From: Deltaproteobacteria bacterium
GTDB taxonomy: Bacteria > Desulfobacterota > Desulfobulbia > Desulfobulbales > Desulfurivibrionaceae
DNA length: 64,000 bases
Assembly (NCBI GenBank): GCA_013349295.1
Contig: DUZW01000002.1
Location: forward strand, 111,204-175,203
Reading direction: 5' to 3'
The translations under genes and the position numbers were made by a program. Below the pieces are notes generated by a model. That model was not told the DNA's origin. It saw only the letters and a program-made list of their open reading frames with translations, and did not search any database. Shown piece by piece: positions 7,292 through 21,741 of this stretch. Positions within the stretch are counted from its first letter, which is position 1. Each line of letters opens with the position of its first letter.

Positions 7292-9802
7292 CTAAGCCTT
7301 GGTTACCTTGACCGCGCACTTTTTGAAGTCAGTCTCCTTGGAGATGGGACAGGTGGCGTCCAGGATCAGTTTGTTGACCAGGCGGCGCTCGTCGAAGAAT
7401 GGGACAAAGATCGACCCTTCCGGCATCTTGTTGCGCCCCCTGGTTTCTATGGTGGCCAGGATTTCTCCGCGCCTGGAGATTACTTTTGCCGCCATGCCGC
7501 GGCTGAGACCCCGTTTTTCCGCGTCTTTTTGGTTCATGAAGACCACGGCATTGGGCACGGCCCGGTACAGCTCCGGCACCCGCTGGGTCATGGAACCGGA
7601 GTGCCAGTGTTCGAGCACCCTGCCGGTGCAGAGCCAGAGGTCGTACTCTTTGTCCGGGGATTCGGCCGGCGGTTCGTAGGGCAGGGCGAAAATATTGGCC
7701 TTGCCGTCCGGGTTGCCGTAGAAGACCACCCCCTCGCCGGGTTTGACATGGGGATCATAGCCCTCGCGGTAGCGCCACAAGGTCTCCTTGCCGCCGATTA
7801 CCGGCCAGCGCAGGCCGCGGGACTTGTGATACTGGTCGAACTCGCCCAGCTCATGGCCTTTCTTGGGGCCTTCCAGACTGAAGCGTCTGTACTCCTCGAA
7901 AAGCCCCTTCTGCAGGTAAAAACCGAAATGCTCCATCTCGGAATTGGCATAGGTCTTTCCGGCCAGATCCTTGATCGGCTGCTTGGGGATTGTGTTCACC
8001 TGGCCGTTGGCAAAGAGCACGTCGTAGAGGGTCTTGCCCTTGTATGACGGATTTTTATCCAGCAGCTCTGCGGGCCACACCTCCTCCACCTTGAACCGCT
8101 TGGAAAACTCGACCAGCTGCCAGAGATCGGACTTGGATTCGCCCGGCGCCTTGATCTGCTGCCGCCAGAACTGGGTGCGTCGTTCGGCATTTCCGTATGC
8201 CCCTTCCTTTTCCACCCACATGGCGGTGGGCAGGATCAGGTCGGCGGCCATGGTGGAGACGGTGGGGTAAGGGTCGGAAACCACGATAAAATTTTCCGGA
8301 TCACGCCAGCCCGGGTACATCTCGTCGTTGATGTTGGGTCCGGCCTGCATATTGTTGTTGCACAACTGCCAGTAGCAGTTCATTTCCTTGTCGCGCAGCT
8401 TGCGCTGCATCAGGACGGCGTGGAAGCCGACCTTGTCCGGCAGGGTGCCTTCCGGCAATTTCCAGATCTTTTCGGTAACGGCGCGATGTTCGGGTTTGTT
8501 AACCACCATGTCCGCCGGCAAGCGGTGGGCAAAGGTGCCCACCTCACGGGCCGTGCCGCAGGCCGAGGGCTGGCCGGTGAGGGAGAAGGGGCCGTTGCCC
8601 GGCTCGGAGATCTTGCCGGTGAGCAGATGGATGTTGTAGACGAGGTTGTTGGCCCAGGTGCCGCGGGTGTGCTGGTTGAAACCCATGGTCCAGTAGGAGA
8701 CCACCTTGATCTTCGGGTCCGCGTAGATGTTGGCCAGAGCCTCAAGTTGTTCCTTGGGCACCCCGGAGATCTCGTGGGCTTTATCCAGAGTGTACTCGGC
8801 CACAAAGGCCTTGTACTCATCAAAGCTCATGGGCTCGGCGTCGTTTGCCTTGGCTGCGTTCTTGGCGTTTTTCTCCCGAGGATCGTTGGGCCTGAGGCCA
8901 TAGCCGATGTCGGTGGCGCCACGCTTGAAGTTGACCGATTTCTTGACAAATGCCTCGTTGACCTTACCGCTCTGGATGATGTGGTTGGCGATGTAGTTGA
9001 GGATGGCCAGATCGGACTGCGGACGCATGACCAGCTTCAGGTCGGCCAGCTCGAAACAGCGATTTTCAAAGGTGGAAAGCACCGCCACCTTGACATTGGC
9101 CGCGGTAAGCCTGCGATCGGTGAGCCGGGACCAGAGGATGGGGTGTGCCTCCGCCATGTTGGAGCCCCAAAGAACAAAGGCGTCGGCATGTTCGAGATCG
9201 TTGTAGCAACCCATGGGCTCGTCGGAGCCGAAGGTGCGCATGAAGCCGGCCACGGCGGAGGCCATGCAGTGGCGGGCATTGGGATCGATGTTGTTGGAGC
9301 GGAAACCGGCCTTGTACAGCTTGGCAGCGGCATAACCCTCCCAGATGGTCCACTGGCCCGAGCCGAACATGCCCACCCCGCTGGGACCCTTCTTTTTCAT
9401 GGCCTCTTTCCATTTCGTGGCCATGATGTCAAAGGCCTGGTCCCAGCTTATCGGGCTGAACTGGCCGCTCTTGTCGAACTTGCCGTTCTTCATGCGGAGC
9501 ATGGGGCGGGTGAGGCGATCCTTGCCGTACATGATCTTGGAGAGGAAGTAGCCCTTGATGCAGTTCAGCCCCTTGTTGACCGGAGCGTCCGGGTCGCCTT
9601 GGGTGGCCACGACCCGGCCGTCCTTGGTGCCCACCAGCACACTGCAGCCTGTGCCGCAAAAGCGACAGGGCGCCTTGTCCCAGCGGATGCTCGGATCTTC
9701 GGTTGCGGCCAGGGCCTCGGTCTCCGGCAGCGAAATCCCGGCGGCCAGGGCGGTGGCCGCTATGGCGTTGGCTTTGATAAAATTACGTCTGGTCAGTTTC
9801 AT
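7292..9802 (-). CDS. napA: periplasmic nitrate reductase catalytic subunit NapA
   Basis: Reduces nitrate to nitrite in the periplasm using a bis-molybdopterin guanine dinucleotide Mo centre and one 4Fe-4S cluster. The 836-residue protein starts with a Tat signal ([18 protein letters not shown]). The cluster motif CRFCGTGC...LNCIKGYF follows, and the Mo-ligating cysteine lies in [13 protein letters not shown]. The start at 9802 is fixed by a strong GAAGGAGGAAGAGAC ribosome site; a longer frame to 9862 is unlikely. It follows napD by about 84 bases and is followed by napG. Length matches bacterial NapA (about 830 residues). Related assimilatory reductases are excluded by the Tat signal and by napB, napG and napH in the same operon. 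Confidence 0.97.
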   Translation of the reverse strand: MKLTRRNFIKANAIAATALAAGISLPETEALAATEDPSIRWDKAPCRFCGTGCSVLVGTKDGRVVATQGDPDAPVNKGLNCIKGYFLSKIMYGKDRLTRPMLRMKNGKFDKSGQFSPISWDQAFDIMATKWKEAMKKKGPSGVGMFGSGQWTIWEGYAAAKLYKAGFRSNNIDPNARHCMASAVAGFMRTFGSDEPMGCYNDLEHADAFVLWGSNMAEAHPILWSRLTDRRLTAANVKVAVLSTFENRCFELADLKLVMRPQSDLAILNYIANHIIQSGKVNEAFVKKSVNFKRGATDIGYGLRPNDPREKNAKNAAKANDAEPMSFDEYKAFVAEYTLDKAHEISGVPKEQLEALANIYADPKIKVVSYWTMGFNQHTRGTWANNLVYNIHLLTGKISEPGNGPFSLTGQPSACGTAREVGTFAHRLPADMVVNKPEHRAVTEKIWKLPEGTLPDKVGFHAVLMQRKLRDKEMNCYWQLCNNNMQAGPNINDEMYPGWRDPENFIVVSDPYPTVSTMAADLILPTAMWVEKEGAYGNAERRTQFWRQQIKAPGESKSDLWQLVEFSKRFKVEEVWPAELLDKNPSYKGKTLYDVLFANGQVNTIPKQPIKDLAGKTYANSEMEHFGFYLQKGLFEEYRRFSLEGPKKGHELGEFDQYHKSRGLRWPVIGGKETLWRYREGYDPHVKPGEGVVFYGNPDGKANIFALPYEPPAESPDKEYDLWLCTGRVLEHWHSGSMTQRVPELYRAVPNAVVFMNQKDAEKRGLSRGMAAKVISRRGEILATIETRGRNKMPEGSIFVPFFDERRLVNKLILDATCPISKETDFKKCAVKVTKA

Positions 9803-9886
9803 GTCTCTTCCTCCTTCTACGCTTGCTCTTGGGTAATTTTTCCGTATGGCCGCGCACAACAAACCGGCGGCCGAACAAAAAAAGCG

Positions 9887-10150
9887 TCAGGCCGGGTAAT
9901 CGATCGTGGCGGTGTTTTCTTCGGGTTCGGCGTGCTGGTAGACCATGGCCGCGGACAACACGCCATCAACGGTGTGCAGCTTGAGCAGGGTCTCGGAGAT
10001 GACGGAATTCTCTTGCTCTTCGATGGTTACCACAAAACGGTGGTCTTCGGTGCGGGCATGGATTTCAAGCCCAGGCATCCGGCCCAGCGAGGCGGCAACC
10101 TGCTCACTGGAGTCTGCTCTGGCATGGACAAGAACGCCGGCGATATTCAT
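9887..10150 (-). CDS. napD: NapA-specific chaperone NapD
   Basis: A small cytoplasmic chaperone that binds the twin-arginine signal of NapA and holds back export until cofactor is inserted. The 87-residue product MNIAGVLVHARADSSEQVAA has the NapD ferredoxin-like pattern with IAGVLVHA, PGLEIHARTEDHRFVVTIE and LHTVDGVLSAAMVYQH. ATG 10150 is preferred over upstream starts because of the GAGGAGGAAAAA ribosome site. It sits immediately before napA. Confidence 0.93.
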   Translation of the reverse strand: MNIAGVLVHARADSSEQVAASLGRMPGLEIHARTEDHRFVVTIEEQENSVISETLLKLHTVDGVLSAAMVYQHAEPEENTATIDYPA

Positions 10151-10408
10151 TTTTTCCTCCTCTTGAAGCGTTTCAATTTCGAGTTCGACATCTGTCGGGC
10201 GGAAAAGCCCATGCGGACATGTTTTCAAGGTATTTTAATTAGTATAGCAACAGGCATGCCAAGAAAGTCAAGCCTTGAATTTACGTGATAATTCAGGTTT
10301 TAAAATATGGAGTGTTACCGATGGATTACACTTGGACGGGTGGATTTGTTACCGATAGGTGACGTTGCGTTTCCGGGGGGGGGGCTGCCTTGGAAATAGA
10401 AAAAGACT
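10151..10408. other. napF-napD spacer with a G10 tract and short direct repeats
   Basis: An unusually long gap (258 bp) inside the nap cluster. It contains two copies of GTTACCGAT (near 10314 and 10350), an AT-rich stretch, and a run of ten G at 10375-10384 close to the end of napF. A second promoter for napD-A-G-H-B could lie here. No terminator is evident. Confidence 0.45.
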
Positions 10409-10885
10409 TCAGGCAAGCATACTGACGGCCTGGACAGGGCACACCGCCTGGCAGGCGCCGCAGCCGTTGCACTCGGCCGCAACCAGTTGGGGCAGGATGC
10501 GGCCGCCGGGGGAAGGCTGGAAGATGATGGCGCTGCTGTCGCATTGCTCACCGCAGGTGCGGCATGGGATGCCTTGGCCGTTCAGGCAGGCTTCGGAAAA
10601 AACCGCCTTGTGTTGCCATGGCGGAACGCCGCTCTGCATGACCAGCGCCTGCTCGGAACATTCTTGAACGCAGGCGCCGCAGAAAGTGCACCCCCCCTTG
10701 CCGAAGTTCACCATCGGGTAGCCAAGCCAATCGGAATCGAGAATCCGCTGGGGGCAATGGGCAAGACACGCGCCGCACCGGTTGCAGCGCTTGAGAAAGT
10801 CGTTTTCCTCCACGGCCCAAGGCGGTCTAATGGGCAGGGGTTTTCCTCCTCGCAGGAAGAGGCGGCGGTTCGGATTCATGATCAT
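10409..10885 (-). CDS. napF: ferredoxin-type protein NapF
   Basis: A 158-residue cytoplasmic iron-sulfur protein thought to assist maturation of the NapA Fe-S cluster. It shows four cysteine clusters: CNRCGACLAHCP, CTFCGACVQEC, CRTCGEQC (shorter, as in NapF) and CNGCGACQAVCP. The N terminus MNPNRRLFLRGG is typical of NapF. Start is ATG 10885 or ATG 10879; the second matches the family better and neither has a strong ribosome site. It is the first gene of the nap cluster, 258 bp ahead of napD, and lies downstream of an AT palindrome that may be an operator. Confidence 0.93.
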   Translation of the reverse strand: MIMNPNRRLFLRGGKPLPIRPPWAVEENDFLKRCNRCGACLAHCPQRILDSDWLGYPMVNFGKGGCTFCGACVQECSEQALVMQSGVPPWQHKAVFSEACLNGQGIPCRTCGEQCDSSAIIFQPSPGGRILPQLVAAECNGCGACQAVCPVQAVSMLA

Positions 10886-10928
10886 GGCAATTTCCGTGCT
10901 CGGTCTTGGGCGGCAACTGTTTTTGGTC

Positions 10929-10944
10929 GGGATATATATATCCC
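10929..10944. promoter_or_regulatory. 16-bp perfect palindrome upstream of napF
   Basis: GGGATATATATATCCC, 44 bases before the napF start, within the intergenic region between motB and the nap cluster. Its perfect symmetry and position suggest an operator for a dimeric regulator of nap expression. It does not match the FNR (TTGAT-ATCAA) or NarL heptamer consensus. The identity of a regulator is unknown. Confidence 0.45.
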
Positions 10945-11077
10945 CGAGTATATACCTTTATAACCTAATTCTTCGTCCATTTCCAAATCAGAGGAGCCTC
11001 TTGCGAAAACACCTGTAAATTCCCTCCCCACCCCACAAGATGACGGGATCAGTTGCAGAGAACACATGGAGCTTGGC

Positions 11078-12007
11078 TCAGCGCACAGGGAAGAGCTCGG
11101 GATTGTCCTTGAGACCGCGCTGATCGATGATGATCTCCACCCGCCGGTTTTTTTCCCGGTTGTCTTGGGTGGTATTGGGTACTCGCGGCTGGGTATCGCC
11201 GCATCCTTTCAGGACGAACCGCTCGTTGGGCAAGACGTTGTCTTGAAGCAACTCATGCATCAAGGAAAAGGCCCTGGCGCTGGAAAGCTCCCAGTTGGAG
11301 CGAAATTTGCCGCCACTCATCGGCTGATTGTCCGAGTGACCGGCCACCGTGATATCGCCGGGTACATCGACCAAGGCATCGCGGATCTTCCTGGCGGTGG
11401 GCAAAAAGTTCGGATTGAGGGTGGAGCTGCCGGTCTCGAAGGAGCCGTTTTGCAGAATCAGGATGGTAATCAGCTGGTCGGAGACCTCGATATCAAGCTG
11501 CCGCTGTTGGATTTCCGGGGCCAGGACAGTGCGGAGCTGATTGGCATATCCCAAGGTGCGCCGGAGCCGCCCGGTCATGTCGCTTTCTTCCTTGCGGGCT
11601 ATCTTGGGGATATCTTCCGCCGAAACGGGAACATAGATCACCGATTTGCCGCCCAGGGCGCCGGACATGGATTGAGCGATGAGACGGAATTTTTCCAAAT
11701 CGAGTCTGGAGCTGGCAAAGAGCAGGATGAAAGCGCAGAGCAACAGGGTCATGAGATCGGCGAAGCTGATGATCCATCCACCTTTTTTTGCGTTCATTTC
11801 GTTCGAAAATGGAAAGGGGTGTTCGTCCTGATCGAAGGCGAAGAGGATGTATTCCTCCTCTTTCCCCGCCTGGGGCGGGGCCAATGCCTCCTCCGGCCGA
11901 GAGGCCGGAGAATCATGCCGGGCAGCGGTGGACGCAGGTTGATCGCCTGGTCTTTCGACCGGGCCGGACTCCTGCCCTTTGGTGGGGGACGGTTTCTCCG
12001 GAATCAT
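11078..12007 (-). CDS. motB: flagellar motor stator protein MotB (OmpA family)
   Basis: The peptidoglycan-anchored half of the flagellar stator. The 309-residue protein has a long polar N-terminal tail of about 95 residues, then WIISFADLMTLLLCAFILLF, whose membrane Asp (FAD) is the ion-binding residue. A C-terminal OmpA/MotB domain follows, with ITVAGHSDNQPMSG and GCGDTQPRVPN and an NRRVEI motif that bind peptidoglycan. The extended N-terminal tail (rich in Pro, Glu, Ala) is longer than in E. coli MotB. ATG 12007 overlaps the motA stop as ATGA. Ion specificity (H+ or Na+) cannot be judged. No other flagellar genes are in the window. Confidence 0.88.
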   Translation of the reverse strand: MIPEKPSPTKGQESGPVERPGDQPASTAARHDSPASRPEEALAPPQAGKEEEYILFAFDQDEHPFPFSNEMNAKKGGWIISFADLMTLLLCAFILLFASSRLDLEKFRLIAQSMSGALGGKSVIYVPVSAEDIPKIARKEESDMTGRLRRTLGYANQLRTVLAPEIQQRQLDIEVSDQLITILILQNGSFETGSSTLNPNFLPTARKIRDALVDVPGDITVAGHSDNQPMSGGKFRSNWELSSARAFSLMHELLQDNVLPNERFVLKGCGDTQPRVPNTTQDNREKNRRVEIIIDQRGLKDNPELFPVR

Positions 12008-12906
12008 GGCCGCGGTTCCTCGGGATGAATAAACGGCGCCAGCGGACTCGGCTCGGAATGCTTCTTCTCCTCCGGATAAACAACCGGGATGGCGCTCAAC
12101 GACGAGTAACGAACCTCCCTTGCCTTCCATCTGCCTCCCGAGCGCTGGGAGCCCGGCAGATAGGTAAGCAGGATCTCTTCCAGCACATAGGGATGCAAAG
12201 CCTGCTGGATGCCCAGCACCCCGTCGGCGATCAAGAGCTGCAGCATATATTCCTCCTGACTGCGCAGCTGGAGTTTGTCGGCGATGGGACTGGCGATCAC
12301 ATAGGCCATCAACGCGCCATACAGGGTGGTGAGCAGGGCCACCGCCATGGCCGGGCCGATCCCCTTGGGATCATCCATGCCGGCCATCATCTGCACCAGA
12401 CCGATGAGGGTGCCCACCATGCCCATGGCCGGACTGACTTCGGCCAGGGCCCGGAAGACCCTGGCGCCGCTCTGGTGGCGCTCGAAGGTGTGGCTGATCT
12501 CCTTGTGCAGGGTGTTCTTGATAATGCCGGGGCTGATGTTGTCCACCACGTATTTGATCCCCTGCCTCAAAAATGGGTGCTCGATGGGTTCGTCTTCCAG
12601 GGCCAGCAGGCCGTGGATGCGGGCCTTCTTGTGCAGGGTCATGATGACGTCGATGAGTTCCCGCAGGGTGTCGGTGGGGACGAAAAACGCGCGAAAAGCT
12701 ATACCCATGGCCTTGGCGAACTGATACACATTGAATTTGATCAGCACGATGAAGGCGCTGCCCACCACCACCAGCAAAAAAGAGGGCAGGTTCAGGTAGA
12801 TGTGGACGGTGTGGCTCATGGAGATTACCCACCCCACCATGGTAATGGCGCCGAACAGGCCAAGGATGGTGGCATAATCAACGTTTTTTTTCATCCGTGC
12901 TTTCAT
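12004..12906 (-). CDS. motA: flagellar motor stator protein MotA
   Basis: The membrane partner of MotB, with four membrane spans. The 300-residue protein opens with ATILGLFGAITMVGWVI (first span), then FLLVVVGSAFIVLI. It has the cytoplasmic loop with charged residues that contact the rotor, then SPAMGMVGTLIGLVQMMAGM and AMAVALLTTLYGALMAYVIA, the typical MotA/PomA third and fourth spans. A polar C-terminal tail of about 45 residues follows. The first two ATGs (12906 and 12894) are both possible. The gene is followed directly by motB with a 4-bp overlap and lies about 150 bp after the sensor kinase gene on the same strand. Confidence 0.9.
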   Translation of the reverse strand: MKARMKKNVDYATILGLFGAITMVGWVISMSHTVHIYLNLPSFLLVVVGSAFIVLIKFNVYQFAKAMGIAFRAFFVPTDTLRELIDVIMTLHKKARIHGLLALEDEPIEHPFLRQGIKYVVDNISPGIIKNTLHKEISHTFERHQSGARVFRALAEVSPAMGMVGTLIGLVQMMAGMDDPKGIGPAMAVALLTTLYGALMAYVIASPIADKLQLRSQEEYMLQLLIADGVLGIQQALHPYVLEEILLTYLPGSQRSGGRWKAREVRYSSLSAIPVVYPEEKKHSEPSPLAPFIHPEEPRP

Positions 12907-13055
12907 GGGCGAGCCTTCGCTTTGTGTTGTGCGTCATTTCGGGCAGGGCTGGTAATGGGCAAGGTTTTTTTCTTTCCTTATCGTTGGCGGCCCGGAGTTC
13001 ATTTTCCTTATTGTGCGCCCTGGCGGTTAAACCGCACCAACCGTGGCGGACCGCC

Positions 13056-16457
<3,402 letters not shown>

Positions 16458-16593
16458 GCCCGATACTCCCTTAACTTGTCCACTCCTATGACCCACAGTC
16501 CATGGTACAGGGTGGCAATTCCGGTGCGAGTGCCATTGCTTTTCGCTGCAAGGCCGCGGTTTCCACAAGCCGCGCCTCGATCGGCTCCTGTTT

Positions 16594-19500
16594 TCACGAT
16601 TCCTCTCCACGACACAACAACCCGCCAAGCCCGGTCCGCAAGCGGGCAGTGAGTTCCTGGTAGTCCAGGGTAGGATCGCCTCCTTTGGCGCCGCGCTCAA
16701 CGGTGAGCGCCAGTTCAGCCCCTTCCGCCATACCTAACTGCAGCAGCTCTCCCTTGATGGTGTGACCATTCTTGGCCAGGGCAGAGAAATCTTTCCGTTC
16801 CGCAGCCTGCTCCAGCAGACCGAGATATTCGGCCAGGGTCACTTGGGCAACCTGAAAGAGATGGTCGATATTGGCTTGGGGCAGATGGTACTTCTCCCGA
16901 AGAAACCGCTTCACCGCCTCGGGCGTGACCGCGCCCCCCTCCTCGGCATTAAGTGTCTCCTGCGGGGGGGCGTTGTCCCCTCCGCTGTGTGGGCTGTTGT
17001 TGCCCTTTTCTCCGGAGAGTCCGGCAAGAATCTCCACCAGTTGCTCAGGCTGGAACGGCTTGGTCACATAAAGGTCCATGCCGGCGCTCAGGCACTCCTC
17101 CCGGTCGCCGGACATGGCGTGGGCGGTCATGGCGATGATGGGGGTTCTTCTGCCCCTGATCATGTCCCTGACCCCTTCGGCGATCCGGCGGTATTCCGGC
17201 TGCTCGGGGATGATCCCCACCTCGCATTGCCTGATGATCCGGGTGGTGGCGAGGCCATCCATCTCCGGCATCTGGATATCCATGAAGATGGCGTCGAAGG
17301 TGGTCTGGGTGAGCAGCAGCAACGCCTCTCTCCCACTGGCGGCCGTGGCCACTCGGTGCCCCGCCTGTTCGATGATCACTTGAGCCAGTTCCAGATTCAC
17401 CGGATTGTCCTCCACCAGCAGGACGTAACGCGATGTCGAACCATTGTGGCCAGCGGCAGAGGGTGCGCCATACTCCCCCGCCATGGGCAGCAGACAGACA
17501 TGGAGGCCGCCCAACGCCGCATCCAGGCACCGCTTCAGGTCCGATGAGCGAAAGGGCGTCCTGTACACACAGCAGGTGGTGATTTTTCCAGGGGCCAATC
17601 CTTCCACTTCCTTGGCCGCACCCAGCAGCGCCAAGGGGATATCCGCATAGCGGGGGGCTTTGCTCAAATACCGCACAAGGTCTCGGTTCCCGGTTGCCCC
17701 ACCCCTGACGTGCAACACAATGAGATCATAGCTGGTTTCCACTTCTTTCCCGCCGGAGGACGGCTCGCCCGCTTCATCCAGGCCCGCTTGCGCGGTGACC
17801 GCCAAGCCCCAGTCGGTAAACTGCTCCGCCATGATACCCCGGCTTACCTCCAGGGGATCAAGCAGCAGAACCCGGCCCGGCTCCCCTTTCGGTTGCGGCG
17901 CCACATACGGGGTCGGCTGTTCTTTTACCATCTTGAAGCGAGCCGAGGCAAAAAAGGTGCTGCCCTTGCCCTCGTCGCTCTCCAGCCAGACATCGCCGCC
18001 CATCATAGTGGCCAGTCGGCAGCAGATGGTCAACCCCAGGCCGCTGCCGCCGTAACGCCGGGTGATGGAATTGTCCGCCTGGCTAAAGGTGCAGAAGATG
18101 CTCTCCTGCTTGTCCTTGGCCACCCCGATGCCTGTATCTTGAACGCTGAAAACCAAAACGACGGAATGCTCCTCCTTGCAAAGCACTCCCACCTCCACCA
18201 AGATATAGCCGCGTTCGGTGAACTTGACCGCATTGCCCACCAGATTGACCAGAATCTGCCGCAAGCGCATACCATCGCCGATCAGGGCCACCGGCACCCC
18301 TGCCGGCAGACGGCAGATCAGCTCCACCTGCTTTTCCTGGGCCTTGAGGACAAACGGGGCCAGGGTGCTCTCGAGCAGCTCCACAAGCTCGAAGGGATGC
18401 TCGTCCAGGGTGAGCTGACCGGCCTCGATCTTGGAAAAATCAAGAATGTCGTTGATGATGTTAAGCAGGGACCGGGCCGAATCGTTGACCACCGACAGGT
18501 AATGGCGCTGCTCCGCAGTGAGCGTTGTGGCCAGGGCGAGGTTGGTCATGCCCATGATGCCGTTCATTGGGGTTCTGATCTCGTGGCTCATGTTGGCCAG
18601 GAACTGGCTCTTGGCCCGGTTGGCGGCCTCGGCCTTATCAAGGGCCTCTTTCAGCTCGGCCCGCCGCCGCATCCGCTCGCTGATATCACGCACCACGCCG
18701 AGTACGCACTCTTTCTCCTCCAAACGCAGCAAGGAGGCGTTTATCTCCACCTGCACCAGTGTGCCGTCCTTGCGGCGACACTGACTCTCGTTGGTCAGGT
18801 TCTCCTCCTGCCGAAGGATTTCCATAAAGGCGCGCCATGCCGCATCCTCGGCCAGGTTGATGTCCACCTCGGACACCGTCAGCCCCAGCAGTTCATCCCG
18901 CGTGTAGCCCAGGCTGTTGCAGAAGGAATCGTTCACGTCCAGGAATCTGCCGGTTTTCGGGTCAACCACCACGATGAAGTCGTTGGCCTGGTCGATGAGC
19001 CTTCGGAACAGCCGTAGCCGTTCCGCGGCCTGACGCTGCTCGGTGACATCCCAGAAGATGCCGATCAGCCCGATGATCCTGCCTTCGACATCCTTAACCG
19101 TGTTCTTGATGGTATGCACAATACAGGGTTTCCCATCCAGCAGATAGGATTCATCCATGGCCTCGTGGATATCGAGATCCACGATGCGCCGGTCGTCGGC
19201 TTGGTATTTGGCCGCAAGCGTGGGCGGGAAAAAATCGTAGTCATTCCTGCCCACCATCTTCTCCGCCAACTGGCCCAGCTCCAAGGCGAAGGCCGGGTTC
19301 ACCGCCTGGTAAACGCCGGCGGTATCCTTGTAAAAGACCTTGGCCGGGATATTTTCCAGCAGGGTACGATACTTAAGTTCGCTGGCCCGGATCTCTTCTT
19401 CCAACCGCTTGCGCTCGGTGATGTCTTGGACAATGCCGATGGAACGGATGGGGTTGCCTGTCTCGTCGTACACCGTGCGGCCGAGCTCGCTGACCCATTT

Positions 19501-21297
19501 GATGCGGCCATCCTTCATCTTCAGCCGGTGTTCGATGGCGTAGTACCTTTTGCTTTCCACGGAGTTGCGGTAGGTTTGGTCAACCAAGTCCCGGTCATCG
19601 GGATGTACGCATTCCAGAAAAGCCTCATACGAGGAGGGAAAATTCTCTTTACTGACCTCGAACAGGTTAAAAATCACGTCGGGCCAGATGAGGTGGTTGG
19701 TTTTCAGGTCAAGCTCCCAGCGGCCCAAGCGGGCGATTTCTTGCGCTTCCCGAAGCTTGGTGTCGCCCTCCAGCAGCGCCGCTTCGGCATGCTTGCGCTC
19801 GGTAATGTCGTAAAAAGAGATCACCACCTTGCCCAGCGTCTCCTCGAACCCGCTGATCACCTGCACATTGGCAATCACCGCGATCTCCTCGCCGTTATCG
19901 GTCAACAGGCACGATTCGCACGCACCGCTCCGCGCTCCGAATGCCATGGTGGACACCACCCTGGCAAAATCATCCAGGGTGCGGGGAAGAAAGTTGTTCC
20001 GCCACAGACCGCGCAGTAATTCATCCTTGCCTGCACTCCCCAACATTTTCAGCATGGCGTTGTTGCAGTTTTTCATCACCGCCTGTTGGACGCATTCCAG
20101 GCATGCCTCGGGATGGGCGGCGAAGTAGGCCTGCACTTCGATCAGCCCGGCGCAGGGCAATCCGTCGATGTAGGCCTTGACGCCGGAAAAGTCCTCCTCG
20201 ATCTGGGGAAATGGGGATTCCTCAAACAGGGAAAGGTAGTGATTTACCTGTTCGTCGAGGGAGTAAATGGCTTTGTTCAGCGCTTTGTCCAGTCGCCTGA
20301 TGCGACCGGAAAAGAGCAAAAAAAGACCGGCGCCGGAGGTGACCACCACCAGGGAAAGCAGGAGGAAGGATTGCAACAGCTTGAACCGCAGGGCGGTGAA
20401 ATCCACCAGCACCACGATATCGCCGATTTGCTGGCCGGCTGCATCCATAAGGGGAATAAAACCGCCATCGTAAGGGGATCCCTCCCTCGGGTGAATCGGG
20501 TGTCCACCGTGCTCTTTATGCCCTTTGTCAATCTCCCGCGAGATCTCCGGGGAGATGCGGGGCAGGGTGCTGTCGACCACCACGTAGTCTGCAAACTGGG
20601 CCCACTGCTCCTGCCGGTTGAGGAGCTGCATCCCTTTCTCCCACTGGGCCTGATCGAGGCGGTACTTCCACACCAGCACCACCAGCTCCACCCCCAGGGC
20701 CCGCCGCAGCCTGGGCAAGAGATAGCTGATCTCCTTGCCCAGCTCCAGGTAGCCGATGAGCTTGTTGTCGACCCGCCACGGTTTGACCACCCGCAGGGTG
20801 AGCGTGCCCAGGGGGCCAAGCTCGATGCCGGAAGCGGTCCGGCCGGTTCGCACCGCCTCGTCAAGGGTCCTGCGGCTGATGACGTCGCCGTAATGCTCCG
20901 GCATGTGGGCCCGCAGAAAACAGTGCTTGCCCGTTGTGTGCAGGTAAAAATGGGTAAGGTTGAGGTCGCTCTTCAGCTGCGTGTAGATAGGGAGGGCACT
21001 GCTTAGCGCCCCTTGCCGGTCGTCGTCCAGGAAGGCTTGTCGCAACTGGGTATTTTCTTCGATATGGGAAAAGTAATGGGTCAGGAGGTTGACGTCCTGC
21101 TCCTCGAACAGGGCGAGCAGGTAAGGGACGCTGTCCTGTTTGGCCATGACCCGGTTTTGAATATGGCTCTGTTGGAGCCAGTAGAAACATCCCAGGGCAA
21201 CCAGCAGGATGACGCCCAGGATGGTGGCCAACGGATACAGAGTGGCCCTCCGGAGACCGGGACGGCTCAGATCGTGCGGTTGCGGTTTTTCCGGCAT
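16594..21297 (-). CDS. membrane-bound hybrid sensor histidine kinase (periplasmic sensor, multi-PAS, REC-REC, HPt)
   Basis: A 1567-residue sensor. A membrane span near residues 20-40 ([19 protein letters not shown]), a periplasmic sensor of about 260 residues (double-Cache-like, with [11 protein letters not shown] and [10 protein letters not shown]), and a second span ([20 protein letters not shown]) make the input module. Next come a CxxC-containing region, then three or four PAS/PAC domains. HisKA has phospho-His905 in [14 protein letters not shown], followed by HATPase ([20 protein letters not shown]). A first receiver-like domain ([20 protein letters not shown]) lacks a clear phospho-Asp; a second ([13 protein letters not shown]) is intact. 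The C terminus is HPt with His1512 ([14 protein letters not shown]). ATG 21297 follows AGAGGCG. The paired smaller kinase lies directly downstream. Confidence 0.92.
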   Translation of the reverse strand: MPEKPQPHDLSRPGLRRATLYPLATILGVILLVALGCFYWLQQSHIQNRVMAKQDSVPYLLALFEEQDVNLLTHYFSHIEENTQLRQAFLDDDRQGALSSALPIYTQLKSDLNLTHFYLHTTGKHCFLRAHMPEHYGDVISRRTLDEAVRTGRTASGIELGPLGTLTLRVVKPWRVDNKLIGYLELGKEISYLLPRLRRALGVELVVLVWKYRLDQAQWEKGMQLLNRQEQWAQFADYVVVDSTLPRISPEISREIDKGHKEHGGHPIHPREGSPYDGGFIPLMDAAGQQIGDIVVLVDFTALRFKLLQSFLLLSLVVVTSGAGLFLLFSGRIRRLDKALNKAIYSLDEQVNHYLSLFEESPFPQIEEDFSGVKAYIDGLPCAGLIEVQAYFAAHPEACLECVQQAVMKNCNNAMLKMLGSAGKDELLRGLWRNNFLPRTLDDFARVVSTMAFGARSGACESCLLTDNGEEIAVIANVQVISGFEETLGKVVISFYDITERKHAEAALLEGDTKLREAQEIARLGRWELDLKTNHLIWPDVIFNLFEVSKENFPSSYEAFLECVHPDDRDLVDQTYRNSVESKRYYAIEHRLKMKDGRIKWVSELGRTVYDETGNPIRSIGIVQDITERKRLEEEIRASELKYRTLLENIPAKVFYKDTAGVYQAVNPAFALELGQLAEKMVGRNDYDFFPPTLAAKYQADDRRIVDLDIHEAMDESYLLDGKPCIVHTIKNTVKDVEGRIIGLIGIFWDVTEQRQAAERLRLFRRLIDQANDFIVVVDPKTGRFLDVNDSFCNSLGYTRDELLGLTVSEVDINLAEDAAWRAFMEILRQEENLTNESQCRRKDGTLVQVEINASLLRLEEKECVLGVVRDISERMRRRAELKEALDKAEAANRAKSQFLANMSHEIRTPMNGIMGMTNLALATTLTAEQRHYLSVVNDSARSLLNIINDILDFSKIEAGQLTLDEHPFELVELLESTLAPFVLKAQEKQVELICRLPAGVPVALIGDGMRLRQILVNLVGNAVKFTERGYILVEVGVLCKEEHSVVLVFSVQDTGIGVAKDKQESIFCTFSQADNSITRRYGGSGLGLTICCRLATMMGGDVWLESDEGKGSTFFASARFKMVKEQPTPYVAPQPKGEPGRVLLLDPLEVSRGIMAEQFTDWGLAVTAQAGLDEAGEPSSGGKEVETSYDLIVLHVRGGATGNRDLVRYLSKAPRYADIPLALLGAAKEVEGLAPGKITTCCVYRTPFRSSDLKRCLDAALGGLHVCLLPMAGEYGAPSAAGHNGSTSRYVLLVEDNPVNLELAQVIIEQAGHRVATAASGREALLLLTQTTFDAIFMDIQMPEMDGLATTRIIRQCEVGIIPEQPEYRRIAEGVRDMIRGRRTPIIAMTAHAMSGDREECLSAGMDLYVTKPFQPEQLVEILAGLSGEKGNNSPHSGGDNAPPQETLNAEEGGAVTPEAVKRFLREKYHLPQANIDHLFQVAQVTLAEYLGLLEQAAERKDFSALAKNGHTIKGELLQLGMAEGAELALTVERGAKGGDPTLDYQELTARLRTGLGGLLCRGEES

Positions 21298-21475
21298 GTT
21301 TCGCCTCTCTTTGCACGGGATGCTTCGTAACGAAACATAAGCGACGGTCGGCGGGCGCAGGAGAACAGCCTCCCTTGCCGCGCCGCGCAGGAACCATCCG
21401 GGCATCCATCTGACGGGTTACAACAGCTCGTGCATTATTCTCGCACGATGGTCAGCAGTGTGTCAAGGGAGGATA

Positions 21476-21553
21476 AAAAAGAAAAAGCCCTGATTTCTCA
21501 GGGCCTTCAGGACGATACCGGACGGTATCGGATAATGCAATGGTGCGGAGGTC
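21476..21553. repeat. left attachment repeat of the tRNA-Leu element
   Basis: A 78-bp imperfect copy of 26952-27030. It includes a terminator hairpin (AAGCCCTGA-TTTC-TCAGGG), the small hairpin GATACC-GGAC-GGTATC, and the last bases of the tRNA-Leu 3' end (TGGTGCGGAGGTC, one base shorter than in the intact tRNA). About seven differences separate the two copies. It marks the displaced end of an integrated element. Confidence 0.85.
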
Positions 21554-21706
21554 TTAATAGAACTTGCTACGCAACAGCCTGTATAAGCGACATAATCAAG
21601 CATGGATATTGCAAGAAGGTCCCTAAAAAGGCCCCCAAAAGTTGCGGCCTGCGCAACGCCGATAATCAGCGGACGGGATGGCACCAACGAATTTACCGCG
21701 ACAGCG

Positions 21707-21731
21707 CCGCAGACGATCTCGACGTCTGCGG
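21707..21731. terminator. hairpin after the fic gene
   Basis: CCGCAGACG and CGTCTGCGG form a perfect 9-bp stem with a 7-nt loop, 10 bases past the fic stop codon. There is no T-run on the minus strand, so it may be a transcript-end stabiliser or a plus-strand signal rather than a classic intrinsic terminator. Confidence 0.4.
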
Positions 21732-21741
21732 GATTATTTTG

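Noticed and set aside
8420..10288. Long plus-strand open frame antisense to napA (622 codons)
   Set aside because: It mirrors the strongly conserved napA, napD coding strand in GC-rich DNA; its translation shows no family motif and no ribosome site.
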